A stretch of DNA of 64,000 nucleotides from Prevotella lacticifex (GCF_019973375.1 NZ_BPTV01000002.1:419228-483227); one strand, 5' to 3'; counted from the first letter of the stretch, positions 1 through 8,031 are shown. A program made the numbers and translations. Notes: generated by a model not told the origin, from the letters alone.

Positions 1-1356
1 CATGGTGAACGGATGGTGGGTAGCCATCAGCCGCTGTTCCTCATCGCTCCACTCGAAGAGTGGGAAGTCGATGATCCACAGGCACTTAAAGGTATTCTTG
101 TCGCGCAGTCCGAGACGGTCGCCCATCTCCAGACGCAGCGAGCAGAGCTGCACGCGGGTCTTGTTGGCGTTGTCGCCCGAGAGGATGAGCACGAGGTCGC
201 CGTCGTTGGCGCCCGTCACCTTCTTCACCTCAGCGAGGGTTTCGGCCGAGTAGAACTTGTCGATGGAACTCTTCACGGTGCCATCGGCGTTGTACTTGAT
301 GTACACGAGGCCCTTGGCGCCAATCTGCGGGCGCTTGACGAAGTCGGTGAGCTCGTTGAGCTGCTTACGGCTGTAGCCGGCACAGCCCGGCACGACGATA
401 CCGCCGATATATTTGGCCTCATTGAACACCGAGAAGTCGCCCTTGCCGTCGAAGGTGTCCTTCAGTTCGACGAATTCCATACCGAAGCGCAGGTCTGGCT
501 TGTCGCTGCCGAAACGGCGCATAGCCTCGGCCCATGTCATCTGCTGCAACGGCTTTGGCAGGTCTACACCACGAATCTCCTTGAAGAGCATGCGGCACAT
601 CTCCTCGAAGAGTCCTATGACATCCTCCTGGTCGACGAACGACATCTCGCAGTCGACCTGGGTGAACTCCGGCTGACGGTCGGCACGCAGGTCCTCGTCG
701 CGGAAGCACTTCACAATCTGGAAGTAACGGTCCATGCCGGCCACCATGAGCAACTGCTTCAGGGTCTGCGGACTCTGCGGCAGGGCGTAGAACTGACCCG
801 GATTCATGCGCGAGGGCACAACGAAGTCGCGTGCTCCCTCCGGTGTCGACCCGATGAGCATCGGGGTCTCAATCTCCATAAACTGGCGTGCGTCGAGGAA
901 GTTACGGATGAGGATTGTCATCCGGTGGCGCAGTTCGAGGTTCTTTCTCACGCATGTGCGGCGCAGGTCGAGATAACGGTATTTCATCCTCAGGTCGTCG
1001 CCGCCGTCGGTATTATCCTCGATGGTGAACGGTGGTGTGAGCGACGGGCTGAGCACGTTGAGTTCCTTGGCCACAATCTCAATGTCGCCGGTAGGCATCT
1101 TGTCGTTCTTGCTCTGGCGCTCGCTGACCGTGCCCTTGACCTGAATGCAATATTCACGTCCAAGGGTGTTGGCCTTCTCAAAGAGAGGCTTGTCCACGGC
1201 TTCGTTGAAAGCCAACTGTGTTATTCCGTAACGGTCGCGGAGGTCGACGAAAGTCATTCCTCCCATCTTACGCAGGCGCTGCACCCATCCGGCGAGGGTT
1301 ACCTCCTTGCCGGCATCGCTGAGTCGCAGCTCTCCACAAGTATTAGTACGATACAT
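1..1356 (-). CDS. aspS: Aspartyl-tRNA synthetase (3' end outside window)
   Basis: Charges tRNA-Asp with aspartate in the cytoplasm. The 452 codons present begin [14 protein letters not shown], followed by the OB-fold anticodon-binding region (about residues 15-105), then the class II catalytic core. Motif 2 reads [18 protein letters not shown] near residue 217, which is the bacterial AspRS signature. The part towards position 1 covers the bacterial GAD-type insertion. Bacterial AspRS is about 585 residues, so roughly 130 C-terminal residues with motif 3 lie beyond the window. The ATG at 1356 is chosen because a consensus promoter sits 50 bp upstream and the protein aligns from this Met. A long open frame on the opposite strand here is a shadow. 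Confidence 0.96.
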   Translation of the reverse strand, partial: MYRTNTCGELRLSDAGKEVTLAGWVQRLRKMGGMTFVDLRDRYGITQLAFNEAVDKPLFEKANTLGREYCIQVKGTVSERQSKNDKMPTGDIEIVAKELNVLSPSLTPPFTIEDNTDGGDDLRMKYRYLDLRRTCVRKNLELRHRMTILIRNFLDARQFMEIETPMLIGSTPEGARDFVVPSRMNPGQFYALPQSPQTLKQLLMVAGMDRYFQIVKCFRDEDLRADRQPEFTQVDCEMSFVDQEDVIGLFEEMCRMLFKEIRGVDLPKPLQQMTWAEAMRRFGSDKPDLRFGMEFVELKDTFDGKGDFSVFNEAKYIGGIVVPGCAGYSRKQLNELTDFVKRPQIGAKGLVYIKYNADGTVKSSIDKFYSAETLAEVKKVTGANDGDLVLILSGDNANKTRVQLCSLRLEMGDRLGLRDKNTFKCLWIIDFPLFEWSDEEQRLMATHHPFTM

Positions 1357-1408
1357 ATTATATATATATAATGTATTATTTTATATTCGAATGCTGTCAG
1401 TACAATTT

Positions 1409-1440
1409 GCAAAGGTAGTGATTATTTTCAAGAGGACAAA
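1409..1440 (-). promoter_or_regulatory. Promoter of aspS
   Basis: On the minus strand TTTG (1437-1440), 19 bp, then TACCTTTGC (1409-1417) matches the Bacteroidota sigma-ABfr consensus. It predicts a leader of about 45 nt before the aspS ATG. Confidence 0.75.
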
Positions 1441-1442
1441 AT

Positions 1443-1489
1443 AAAAAAACGGAAATAACAAAGCTTAATTTTCTTCTCTGTTATTTCCG
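1443..1489 (-). terminator. Intrinsic terminator after the CbpA-like gene
   Basis: An 11-bp perfect inverted repeat (1450-1460 with 1479-1489, CGGAAATAACA) is followed on the minus strand by a run of seven T. It lies just past the stop of the co-chaperone gene and before the aspS promoter. Confidence 0.75.
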
Positions 1490-1506
1490 CTTACTGCTGA
1501 CAGCCG

Positions 1507-2211
1507 TCATCCGGCCGCCTTCATCTGCTCGAGGAGCTCGCGCTGACGGTCGTTGAGCTGTGTGGGCAGGGTGACATTAAACGAGATGATAAGGTCGCCG
1601 TATGTGCCGTCGCCCCTGTCGTAGCCTTTGCCGCGCAGGCGAACCTTAGTGCCGTTCTGGGTGCACGGTTTAACCTTCAGCTTGAACTTATGACCGGTGC
1701 TGAGCTGGATTATTATCTCGCCGCCGAGGAGTGCCGTATAGAGGTCGATGTTCACCTTGGCGTCCATCTGCCCCGTACTGCGCCGCCCGCCACCGAAGTG
1801 GAAGCTGCTGCCATGGGGCGAACCCGCATTGCCGAAGAGGTCCTCAAAGAAACTCGAGAAGCCGCTGCCACCATGTGAGAAACTGCCGAAGTCGAATCCG
1901 CCGAATGGATCGCCTCCGCCACCGGCACCACCGAAGCCGCCAAATCCGCCGCCCTGACCGCCACCGGCCTGCTCGAAGGCCTCGGCGTCGCGCCAGCGCT
2001 CACCATACTTGTCATATTTAGCTCGCTTGTCGGGGTCGCCGATGACGGCATAGGCCTCGTTGAGAGCCTGGAATTTCGCCTTGGCCTTCGGGTCGTTAGG
2101 ATGAAGGTCGGGGTGAAACTGTTTCGCACGTTTCCTGTACGCCGCCTTGACATCCTTCTGCGGAATATCGCGGCTGACGCCCAAAATCTTGTAATAATCA
2201 ATGAATGCCAT
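1507..2211 (-). CDS. CbpA-like J-domain co-chaperone
   Basis: A type II Hsp40 that would stimulate DnaK ATPase and deliver substrates in the cytoplasm. The 234-residue protein has a J domain (about 4-70) with the HPD motif at 33-35, a Gly/Phe-rich linker (about 83-140), and one substrate-binding C-terminal domain (about 150-230, ending NDRQRELLEQMKAAG). There is no zinc-finger CxxCxGxG block, so it is not DnaJ. It is shorter than E. coli CbpA (about 300 residues) and seems to carry only part of the double C-terminal beta-domain. The start at 2211 (MAFIDYYK) is preferred over the ATG two codons upstream because AGGAGG lies 7 nt before it. A terminator follows; no clear promoter is visible upstream. 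Confidence 0.88.
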   Translation of the reverse strand: MAFIDYYKILGVSRDIPQKDVKAAYRKRAKQFHPDLHPNDPKAKAKFQALNEAYAVIGDPDKRAKYDKYGERWRDAEAFEQAGGGQGGGFGGFGGAGGGGDPFGGFDFGSFSHGGSGFSSFFEDLFGNAGSPHGSSFHFGGGRRSTGQMDAKVNIDLYTALLGGEIIIQLSTGHKFKLKVKPCTQNGTKVRLRGKGYDRGDGTYGDLIISFNVTLPTQLNDRQRELLEQMKAAG

Positions 2212-2484
2212 AATCAATCCTCCTTGTCATTTTTTTATTCATCCCACAACAAAAAGTGTGCCGAGCAAGGCCCGTGGCAGAAATATATGCAATTATCTCG
2301 ACGAGGCAAGCTGATGCAGATCGCGCAAGAGCTACATCGTGACCGCCAACCCGCCACGGATTGAATCCTAATGAGATAGATTCAGCATGGGGAGAGCCCT
2401 AACAAACATGTAAAAATAATTCAGAACAGAATTCGTTTCCATCCCCGACTCTTATCCACTGATATTCAACGACTTACCAATAAG
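2212..2484. other. Intergenic region without gene
   Basis: Gap between the divergent-facing ends of the co-chaperone start and the CDF stop. Apart from the AGGAGG ribosome site (about 2219-2224) and the repeat that follows from 2485, no gene, RNA or promoter consensus could be supported. Confidence 0.5.
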
Positions 2485-2603
2485 GGCCATTTCGCATTGC
2501 AAAACAGGCCGAATGAGGACGCAAAACGGTCCGTTTCACGCTGCGAAACGGACCGTTTTAGAAGCCCGAATGGTCCATACCAGAATGGTGTAAAAATATT
2601 TCA
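2485..2603 (+). repeat. AAACGG/CCGTTT dispersed repeat, copy 1
   Basis: Successive units of the form GCaAAACGGtCCGTTTC and GCGAAACGGACCGTTTTA, ending in AATGGTGTAAAAATATTTCA. The same arrangement recurs inverted at 19810-19930 and in this orientation at 43737-43856. This copy abuts, and its end overlaps, the stop codon of the CDF gene. Units are internally palindromic, so transcripts could fold. Confidence 0.7.
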
Positions 2604-3227
2604 CTGTTTTGTTATCAGCGCCACAGCCGTCTGGTGGAGGAGTTTCCATGCCCAGCGTATGACGACGCAGGCGGCAATGAGGGCCACGGCGGCATCAATG
2701 AAGGTGATGTCCCAGAGCATGGCACAGACGAGTCCGATGATGACACCGAGCTCAGTGAGCAGGTCGGAGAGGATATGAAGGTAGGCGGCGTGGCTGTTCA
2801 GGTCGGCATGATGATGGTGGAGGGCCGAGGCACAGATGCCGTTGGCCACCAAGCCGACGGCAGCTACGGCGAGGGCCTGACCGGTGGCGATGTCGACATG
2901 CGGACCACGGAGGCGCTCGACGGCCTCACCGATGATGAAGAAAGCCATGAGAAGGAGGAAGATGCCGCTCGTCCACGCACTGAGCGAGAGAATCTTATCA
3001 CCGTCGTAATGGTCGTTGCCCTTCTTCTGCAGGCGGCGGACAAGGACGTAAGCACCCCAGTTAAGACCGAGAACAAGGACGTGGGAACCCATGTGGACAC
3101 CATCGGCGGTGAGAGCCATAGAATGGGAGTAGAGGCCTACACCCAACTCAGCCACCATGACGATGAACGTAAACACGACAACGAATGCCGTGCGCTTCTC
3201 ACTCATTTTCCTCTGATTCATTTCCAT
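2601..3227 (-). CDS. Small cation diffusion facilitator (CDF) metal transporter
   Basis: Predicted inner-membrane metal/proton antiporter that exports divalent cations. The 208-residue protein has about six hydrophobic segments. TM2 carries TADGVHMGSHV and TM5 AAYLHILSDLLTE (HxxxD), the paired metal-site positions of CDF proteins; the TM2 form with His resembles the DmeF/ZitB side of the family. A His run (about residues 139-142, HHHH) precedes TM5, as in many CDF loops. The usual cytoplasmic C-terminal domain (about 80-100 residues) is missing: the protein stops right after TM6. The start at 3227 (MEMNQRK) fits a promoter about 33 bp upstream; starts at 3221 or 3206 are possible. Metal specificity cannot be read from sequence. 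Confidence 0.85.
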   Translation of the reverse strand: MEMNQRKMSEKRTAFVVVFTFIVMVAELGVGLYSHSMALTADGVHMGSHVLVLGLNWGAYVLVRRLQKKGNDHYDGDKILSLSAWTSGIFLLLMAFFIIGEAVERLRGPHVDIATGQALAVAAVGLVANGICASALHHHHADLNSHAAYLHILSDLLTELGVIIGLVCAMLWDITFIDAAVALIAACVVIRWAWKLLHQTAVALITKQ

Positions 3228-3259
3228 GTTATCCGTTGCGATATATTTATAAAAGGAGG

Positions 3260-3291
3260 ACAAAGGTAATAAAAAGTCGTGGAACCACAAA
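3260..3291 (-). promoter_or_regulatory. Promoter of the CDF gene
   Basis: Minus strand TTTG (3288-3291), 19 bp, TACCTTTGT (3260-3268). Predicts a leader of about 25 nt and supports the start at 3227. Confidence 0.65.
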
Positions 3292-3399
3292 GATAATTGC
3301 TTGTAAAATGTTCATTATTGGAATGTTAAACAACCAAAAGGTCGAATAACAAACGTTACACCGACCGTACCAAAGTACAGCCGACGGCAATTTTTTTTG

Positions 3400-3408
3400 T
3401 AATTTTGC
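3400..3408 (+). promoter_or_regulatory. Probable -7 box for the FMN/4Fe-4S gene
   Basis: TAATTTTGC matches TAnnTTTGC; no convincing TTTG is seen 19-21 bp upstream because a T-run occupies that stretch. Leader would be about 70 nt. Confidence 0.45.
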
Positions 3409-3483
3409 ACTCGGGACGACGAAATTACGCCCCCATACAATTACACATTATTATATATAGGATAACAACAGGAACGAACGACA

Positions 3484-4545
3484 ATGAAGAAACTCCAACA
3501 GATACTCATCATCCTCACCGCCTTCGCCGTGATGGCCGTGGCAGCATACAACCGCAACGGAAAGGTGTGGGGACACGATTTCAATACTGCCGACACGGCC
3601 ACGAAAGCTGCCGCCGCCGACACCATGCGCACGCTCGCCGACGGCACCATCGTCGTCAACACCACGGGTCTGGCTAAGGACGTCAGCGGATTCGGCGGAC
3701 CGGTGCCCCTCGAGATCTACATCCGGAACGGGAAGGTCAGCAAGGTGGTGGCACTGAAAAACTCGGAGACGCCCGATTTCTTCAGCCATGCATCGTCGCT
3801 GCTCACCCGGTGGAACGGCAAGAGCATCGACGAGGCCGCGAAGATGAAGGTCGACGGGGTCAGCGGGGCCACTTTCTCATCGCGTGGCATCATCGGTAAC
3901 ATGCAGCGCGGACTGCAATATGCTGCGAAGAACGCCAAGGAGCCGTCGCCGTTCGACGCGATGGACCACAGCGCCAAGGGCATCGCAGCCCTGATAGTGG
4001 TTCTCCTCGCTGCCATCGTACCGCTTTTCTACCGCAACAGACGCTGGCGGACGGTGCAGCTCGTGCTCAATGTCGGTATCCTCGGACTGTGGTGCGGAAC
4101 GTTCTTGAGCTGGGCCACATTCCTGAACTTCGCGGCTAACGGCATCGACGTGCTCGCGGCACTTGTGCCCGTGGTCATGCTCATCACGGCTTTCGTCTAT
4201 CCACTCTTTGGGAAACGGCAATTCTACTGCACCCACGTTTGTCCTTTCGGGTCGCTGCAGGAGCTCGCCGGACGGACAAACAGCAGAAAATGGAAGATGA
4301 GTCCGACGCTGATTCGCCGACTGAACTTCTTCCGTGAACTTCTCTTTGCCGTCCTCATGGTCCTCATGGCGACGGGAGTCTTTGCCGAATGGGCTGACTA
4401 TGAACTCTTTACAGCTTTCGCATTCCAGTCGGCAAGCATCGTGGTCATAGTCCTTGCCGTGGTGTTCGTGGTGCTGTCGGTGTTCGTGCCGAGACCCTAC
4501 TGCCGCTTTGTCTGTCCCACGGGATCGCTCTTCAAGCTCTTCTGA
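3484..4545 (+). CDS. Membrane FMN-binding / 4Fe-4S (NosR/NapH-like) protein
   Basis: Likely a membrane electron-transfer protein. The 353 residues begin with a membrane anchor (about 6-22), then a periplasmic FMN-binding domain (about 55-150) with DGVSGATFSS at 123-132, the SGAT motif where FMN is attached covalently through Thr in RnfG/NqrC-type domains. Four to five membrane segments follow (about 160-335). Two CxxxCP motifs (C249-C253 and C340-C344) match the NapH/NosR polyferredoxin-type segments facing the cytoplasm. NosR-type proteins usually continue into a classical ferredoxin domain; here the protein ends seven residues after the second motif, and no frameshifted continuation was found. 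The donor and acceptor are unknown; no nos or nap genes are near. Confidence 0.8.
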   Translation: MKKLQQILIILTAFAVMAVAAYNRNGKVWGHDFNTADTATKAAAADTMRTLADGTIVVNTTGLAKDVSGFGGPVPLEIYIRNGKVSKVVALKNSETPDFFSHASSLLTRWNGKSIDEAAKMKVDGVSGATFSSRGIIGNMQRGLQYAAKNAKEPSPFDAMDHSAKGIAALIVVLLAAIVPLFYRNRRWRTVQLVLNVGILGLWCGTFLSWATFLNFAANGIDVLAALVPVVMLITAFVYPLFGKRQFYCTHVCPFGSLQELAGRTNSRKWKMSPTLIRRLNFFRELLFAVLMVLMATGVFAEWADYELFTAFAFQSASIVVIVLAVVFVVLSVFVPRPYCRFVCPTGSLFKLF

Positions 4546-4917
4546 CGACGGCTTTTCTCTCTGTTTCAGGAAGGATTGCCATTGTCAGAGCCGATCTTCA
4601 AACTCTACAAACGGCATAAGGCACTCTATTTCTTGGTCCCATTTATGAGAGAGTTTGTATCCTTTTGCAGTATTCGGATAGGCTTAGTTTGGAACCGCCG
4701 CGACCAACTAACATAAAACGATGTAGTCGTGGACGGCCACAAGGGCCGCACCCTGCAAGTGGATCATTAACGTACGCCCGCTGTTCAAAATTCAAGCTGC
4801 AACGTTATGAACAATCTTTTAGGCTCATTGAATATTTTCCGTGGGACCAAGTTGAGAGGAAATATAAATCTTTATACTGTCATTATCGCTCTGGCATTTA
4901 CAAACGGAAAAGAGGAA
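4546..4917. other. Intergenic region with weak inverted repeat, no gene
   Basis: No convincing coding sequence. CTTGGTCCCA (4632-4641) recurs inverted as TGGGACCAAG (4842-4851), 200 bp apart, which may mark ends of a decayed small element. The stretch leads into the structured repeat that follows. Confidence 0.4.
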
Positions 4918-5265
4918 AGATAGTTCATAGCGTATAGAGAGTCTGCTATGCTGCTTGTGTTCTGCTGAGCGGTACAATATTTATGCGCCTTGGCGCAATT
5001 GATTTTATGCGCTTAGACGCAATTTTATGCAAGGCAATTTTCGTCATAGGTAGGCTTTAACCCCGTTAGGGGTGGGTGTGGAAGTGATGGGACAGACTGC
5101 GAGCTTGCTCGCAAAGGCTGCCCCATCACTCCCACACCATAGCTCCATCGGGAGCTAAAGTCTGCCTATGACTATTTTCCTTGAGTTTTGGACCTCGCTA
5201 ACCAATTAAAAATCCGTAACCAGAAAGATTACAAATATCGGCCCACGGGAAATATCCAGTGCGGC
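4918..5265 (+). repeat. Structured multi-hairpin repeat, copy A
   Basis: A repeat of about 350 bp shared with inverted copy C (20425-20665) and in its core with copy B (20688-20858). It begins with small hairpins in AT-rich spacers (GCGCcttgGCGC, GCGcttagaCGC, about 4985-5040). Then comes a closing helix of 16 pairs (5043-5058 with 5157-5172, two G-U) around hairpin 1 (5061-5072, CCCCgttaGGGG), long hairpin 2 (5075-5095 with 5118-5138, 19 of 21 paired, apex 5099-5112 GCGAGCTTGCTCGC) and hairpin 3 (5141-5156, AGCTCCatcgGGAGCT). It ends a few bases before the stop of the LysM gene. Function unknown: structured RNA, or a non-autonomous element recognised as hairpin DNA. Confidence 0.75.
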
Positions 5266-5269
5266 GGCA

Positions 5270-6199
5270 TCAGTAAACGCGTATCTCGTCGCCGACATGC
5301 ACTTGATACTGGCTGCGCGCGAGTTGTGGGTTCTTCTTTATCAGACTCTTCAGCCGGACACCGTAGAACTGGGCTATGCCGTAGAGGCTGTCGCCGGGAC
5401 GGACGTAGTGGGGATGGTTTTTATACTGCTTGGGAGCACGCTTGCGCTTCTTCTTCAGCCATATAATCTCGCCCACCTGGAGGTTGTCGCGGTATTTCCG
5501 CTCGTTCCATTTTGCTATCTTCCGACCAGAGATTCCTATCTCCTTGCCGATGGCCTCGAAGGTGTCGCCGCGACGGACCTTGATATAGTAGTTGTCGTTA
5601 TACCTGCTGATGGAGTGGAGAACGCCCTGCGGAGTGGCGGGCCGGTCCTTCTCGGCCCGTTTGACCATGAACTTATCGTAATTATGGGCCTGGTCGTACT
5701 GATAGAGCTTATAGAGCTCAATGATGTCGATGAGCTGCTGGGCATAGCGTGGATTAGTGGCATAGCCGGCAGCCTTCAGGCCGTGGGCCCAAGCGCGATA
5801 GTCGGTGCGATCGAGGGTGAACAGGCTGCTGTAGCGGCGGCCACCACGAAGGAACAGGCAGTGGTCCTCGTAGCTCTGCTGAGCATTGTCGTAGGCACGG
5901 AAACACTCGCCCACGGCATCATCGTTATGATATACCGTGCGCCCCGTCCAGCCGTGACACTTTATGCCGAAGTGGTTGTTGCCCTTGAGGGTCAACTCGC
6001 TGAAGCCCGCGCCACTCTCCAGTACGCCCTGGGCAAGGGTGATACTCGCCGGAACGCCATACTGTAACATCTCCTGAATGGCAAGGTCCTTATACTGGTC
6101 TATATAATTCTGATATCTCGAGTTCCAACGATACTTCGGACCTGCCACAACATGTGTCACGAGCGCAAGCAGAAGAATCACTGAAATTTGTCTTTTCAT
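5270..6199 (-). CDS. Secreted LysM glucosaminidase (peptidoglycan hydrolase)
   Basis: Predicted beta-N-acetylglucosaminidase that cuts the glycan of peptidoglycan in the periplasm. The 309 residues comprise a signal peptide (1-19), a FlgJ/LytG-type glucosaminidase domain (about 30-165) with the catalytic Glu at about 61 in LESGAGFSEL and the GNNHFGIKCH segment, and two C-terminal LysM modules (about 205-250 and 264-308) beginning YIKVRRGDTFEAIG and YVRPGDSLYGIAQ that bind peptidoglycan. Length and layout are typical for Bacteroidales. The ATG at 6199 lies 26 bp from the stop of the IS110 transposase, so the insertion separates this gene from its original upstream region; the promoter at 7899-7930 may once have been its own. 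Confidence 0.92.
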   Translation of the reverse strand: MKRQISVILLLALVTHVVAGPKYRWNSRYQNYIDQYKDLAIQEMLQYGVPASITLAQGVLESGAGFSELTLKGNNHFGIKCHGWTGRTVYHNDDAVGECFRAYDNAQQSYEDHCLFLRGGRRYSSLFTLDRTDYRAWAHGLKAAGYATNPRYAQQLIDIIELYKLYQYDQAHNYDKFMVKRAEKDRPATPQGVLHSISRYNDNYYIKVRRGDTFEAIGKEIGISGRKIAKWNERKYRDNLQVGEIIWLKKKRKRAPKQYKNHPHYVRPGDSLYGIAQFYGVRLKSLIKKNPQLARSQYQVHVGDEIRVY

Positions 6200-6225
6200 C
6201 CAATTTATATTTTTCTTCTATATAA

Positions 6226-7611
6226 CTAATCAGTGCCATCCGTTACCTTGAGCCCAGATTGAGCTTGCTCATTCTGTAGGCGAAGAATCTTTGCTTGAAG
6301 CTTTTTAATTCTTCTTTCAAGAGTTTTCTCCTTGCTTTTGGCATATATTGACACGTCATATTCTTTTTTGTTTTTGACCATCGTATAGAAGATTCCCGCC
6401 ATTTTCTTGCCTGTAGCAACCATTGCCTGTAAATGGCCGCTTCTTGCCTTGATGTGGCGGAAGTAATCTCCCAACGGTTCGTTTGATCTCCATAGCGCAT
6501 TGGCGCACTGTCTGAACACCTGTCCCACAGGATTGTTCTTGTTGGGGACTTTGCTCGAAAGCAGCTTCCCACCGGAGATTTTATTGTTCGGCACCAGATT
6601 CGCCCAACTTTCGAAGTGCCTTGCGTCAGGAAATTTCTCCACGAAGTCCGGCCCAAGTTCCGCAAGCAGCCGAAGTGCGGAGTTCTTACTCATCCCCGGC
6701 ATGCGCATTACATTGACCCCCCAGGCGTTGTAGGCATACTGCTCTATGTCAAAGCTGACATCGTTGTGCAGCTGCTTCTGCTTCTTGCTGCGTTCCATAG
6801 CCGCAGCCTTGTCCGCATCCACGCTTGCAGAGTAACGGTTGACCAATTCCTCTATCTTTGCCTCGGTGTCCTTGATGAGGTTTTTGTAGTAATGGTACAG
6901 GTCATCGCTCTGCTTCATGATGAAGAGGTGGTCCTCGTCCCATGTCGCCTGGAGGGATGCCTTTATCTCCTCCTTGCTCTTCTTGCACCGCCAGTCTGCC
7001 AGCCCCGCAAGCCTCTCGGGGTCACGCTCGCCGTCAAGTATTGCCTTGATGATTGCCTGGCCGGACTTGCCCAGTATGTCGCTGAAGGCGTTGTCCAGCT
7101 TCAGGTTCATCTGCTCCATCTCCTTCTGCAGGTGCAGCACCTCACGGCTGCATGACTGTATCAGGTTGTCCCTGTGCCTTACCAAGTTCCGAATCTCACG
7201 GGTTACATTGTCAGGCTGGAAACAGGCTTTCAACAGACCGTAAGTATGGAGCGTCATCAACCAATGGGCGTCAGCCTCGTCGGTCTTCTTGCCCGCATAG
7301 TTCTTGGCTTCACGGGGATTTACCAGTATCACATCGAACCCGTCACCCTTTAGGACTCGGAACAGGGGAAGCCAGTATACTCCGGTCGACTCCATTACCA
7401 CCGTGTCTATGCCGCACTTCTTCAGCCATGCGGATATTTCATGCAGGTCTTTCGTGTACACACCGAACGTGCGGTTGCACTTCTCGTCGCGGTCGCTTGG
7501 AACACACACCTGCATTTCCTTTGGGGATACATCTACACCTGCAGCGTTAAGATGGACAACTTTGAACTCGCGATCCTTGCCGATTCCATTTTTTCTTCTT
7601 ACCTTTGTCAT
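6226..7611 (-). CDS. IS110-family DEDD transposase
   Basis: RNA-guided recombinase of the IS110 type. The RuvC-like N-terminal domain shows the four acidic positions: D27 in GVDVSPKEM, E near 85 in MESTGVYWLPL, and the pair in KTDEADAHWL near 118-122. A coiled-coil (about 190-300) follows, then the Transposase_20 domain with MRMPGMSKNSALRLLAELG and the catalytic serine region SGGKLLSSKVPNKNN near 350-365. The 461-residue length is normal to slightly long. The start at 7611 (MTKVRRKNG) is the first ATG that keeps the whole RuvC domain; an upstream TTG extension into the hairpin-rich region is unlikely. The final residues are polar and Lys-rich. Intact, so probably active. Confidence 0.9.
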   Translation of the reverse strand: MTKVRRKNGIGKDREFKVVHLNAAGVDVSPKEMQVCVPSDRDEKCNRTFGVYTKDLHEISAWLKKCGIDTVVMESTGVYWLPLFRVLKGDGFDVILVNPREAKNYAGKKTDEADAHWLMTLHTYGLLKACFQPDNVTREIRNLVRHRDNLIQSCSREVLHLQKEMEQMNLKLDNAFSDILGKSGQAIIKAILDGERDPERLAGLADWRCKKSKEEIKASLQATWDEDHLFIMKQSDDLYHYYKNLIKDTEAKIEELVNRYSASVDADKAAAMERSKKQKQLHNDVSFDIEQYAYNAWGVNVMRMPGMSKNSALRLLAELGPDFVEKFPDARHFESWANLVPNNKISGGKLLSSKVPNKNNPVGQVFRQCANALWRSNEPLGDYFRHIKARSGHLQAMVATGKKMAGIFYTMVKNKKEYDVSIYAKSKEKTLERRIKKLQAKILRLQNEQAQSGLKVTDGTD

Positions 7612-7619
7612 CGTGATTG

Positions 7620-7893
7620 GCTTTTGTTGTAAAACATTGCCAGACCCGACTCCTCTGGACAGAAGTATTCTTCTATAAGGCCTCCTACGGCACAATCGTT
7701 TGTCTACTAGGAGACGGAGCCACGCTGCAAATTAGGGTCTGAGCCCTACTAAGAAACTGGCTTTAGCTTGTCTGGCGCAACAAAGCTAATCACTTTTTAG
7801 TGAAAATCGTAATGTTTGAGCGCTTTTTCAAATGCGTTCGAAGAACGCATCCCCCAGTTATATCGTGCCTTTGTTTTAAAGACCTCTAAAAGT
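7620..7893 (-). ncRNA. Predicted IS110 bridge RNA region
   Basis: IS110 enzymes use a structured RNA made from the non-coding end upstream of the transposase. On the minus strand this stretch starts about 6 nt after a consensus promoter and contains three hairpins in order: ATGCGTTCttcGAACGCAT (about 7832-7850), TTAGCTTtGT/AC-AAGCTAA (about 7765-7790) and TAGGGctcagaCCCTA (about 7734-7749), then GTCTcctagtaGAC. This fits a 5' stem plus two guide loops, but target and donor guides were not matched to flanks. Confidence 0.5.
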
Positions 7894-7898
7894 TTGCT

Positions 7899-7930
7899 GC
7901 AAAAATACAGCAATTGATTTAAAATACAAA
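7899..7930 (-). promoter_or_regulatory. Promoter driving the IS110 non-coding region
   Basis: Minus strand TTTG (7927-7930), 19 bp, TATTTTTGC (7899-7907): a full consensus match. It either belongs to the IS110 left end or is the original promoter of the LysM gene, now separated from it by the insertion. Confidence 0.65.
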
Positions 7931-7999
7931 ATAATATCATGATTTTTAATACAATATATTCAATGGTGAAATATTGTGAAAATAAAAGCACAAAATACC

Positions 8000-8031
8000 T
8001 TTGTGATGTCTTATTTTTCTACTAACTTTGC
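8000..8031 (+). promoter_or_regulatory. Promoter of the folK-like gene
   Basis: TTTG (8000-8003), 19 bp, TAACTTTGC (8023-8031). The ATG at 8036 is only 4 nt downstream, so the transcript is probably leaderless or starts at the ATG. Confidence 0.7.

Larger units (their letters stand above)
6205..7895 (-). mobile_element. IS110-family insertion sequence (ends approximate)
   Basis: Built of a DEDD transposase gene (6226-7611) and about 280 bp of non-coding, hairpin-rich DNA on its 5' side. IS110 elements lack inverted repeats, so the ends cannot be set from one copy; the right end must lie between the transposase stop and the LysM start, the left end between about 7620 and 7990. It sits between the divergent LysM and folK-like genes. 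Confidence 0.75.

Noticed and set aside
13-1371. 452-residue open frame on the plus strand
   Set aside because: It is antisense to aspS, which is recognised residue by residue on the other strand; the plus frame has no family features.
2634-3269. Long plus-strand frame over the CDF gene
   Set aside because: Antisense shadow; the minus frame has clear membrane segments and metal motifs.
4454-4648. Frameshifted continuation of the FMN/4Fe-4S protein
   Set aside because: The other frames after 4545 carry no ferredoxin Cys pattern, so the short C-terminus seems genuine.
7612-7695. Longer IS110 transposase starting at a TTG
   Set aside because: The extension (CRRRPYRRILL...) is translated from the hairpin-rich non-coding end and adds nothing conserved.
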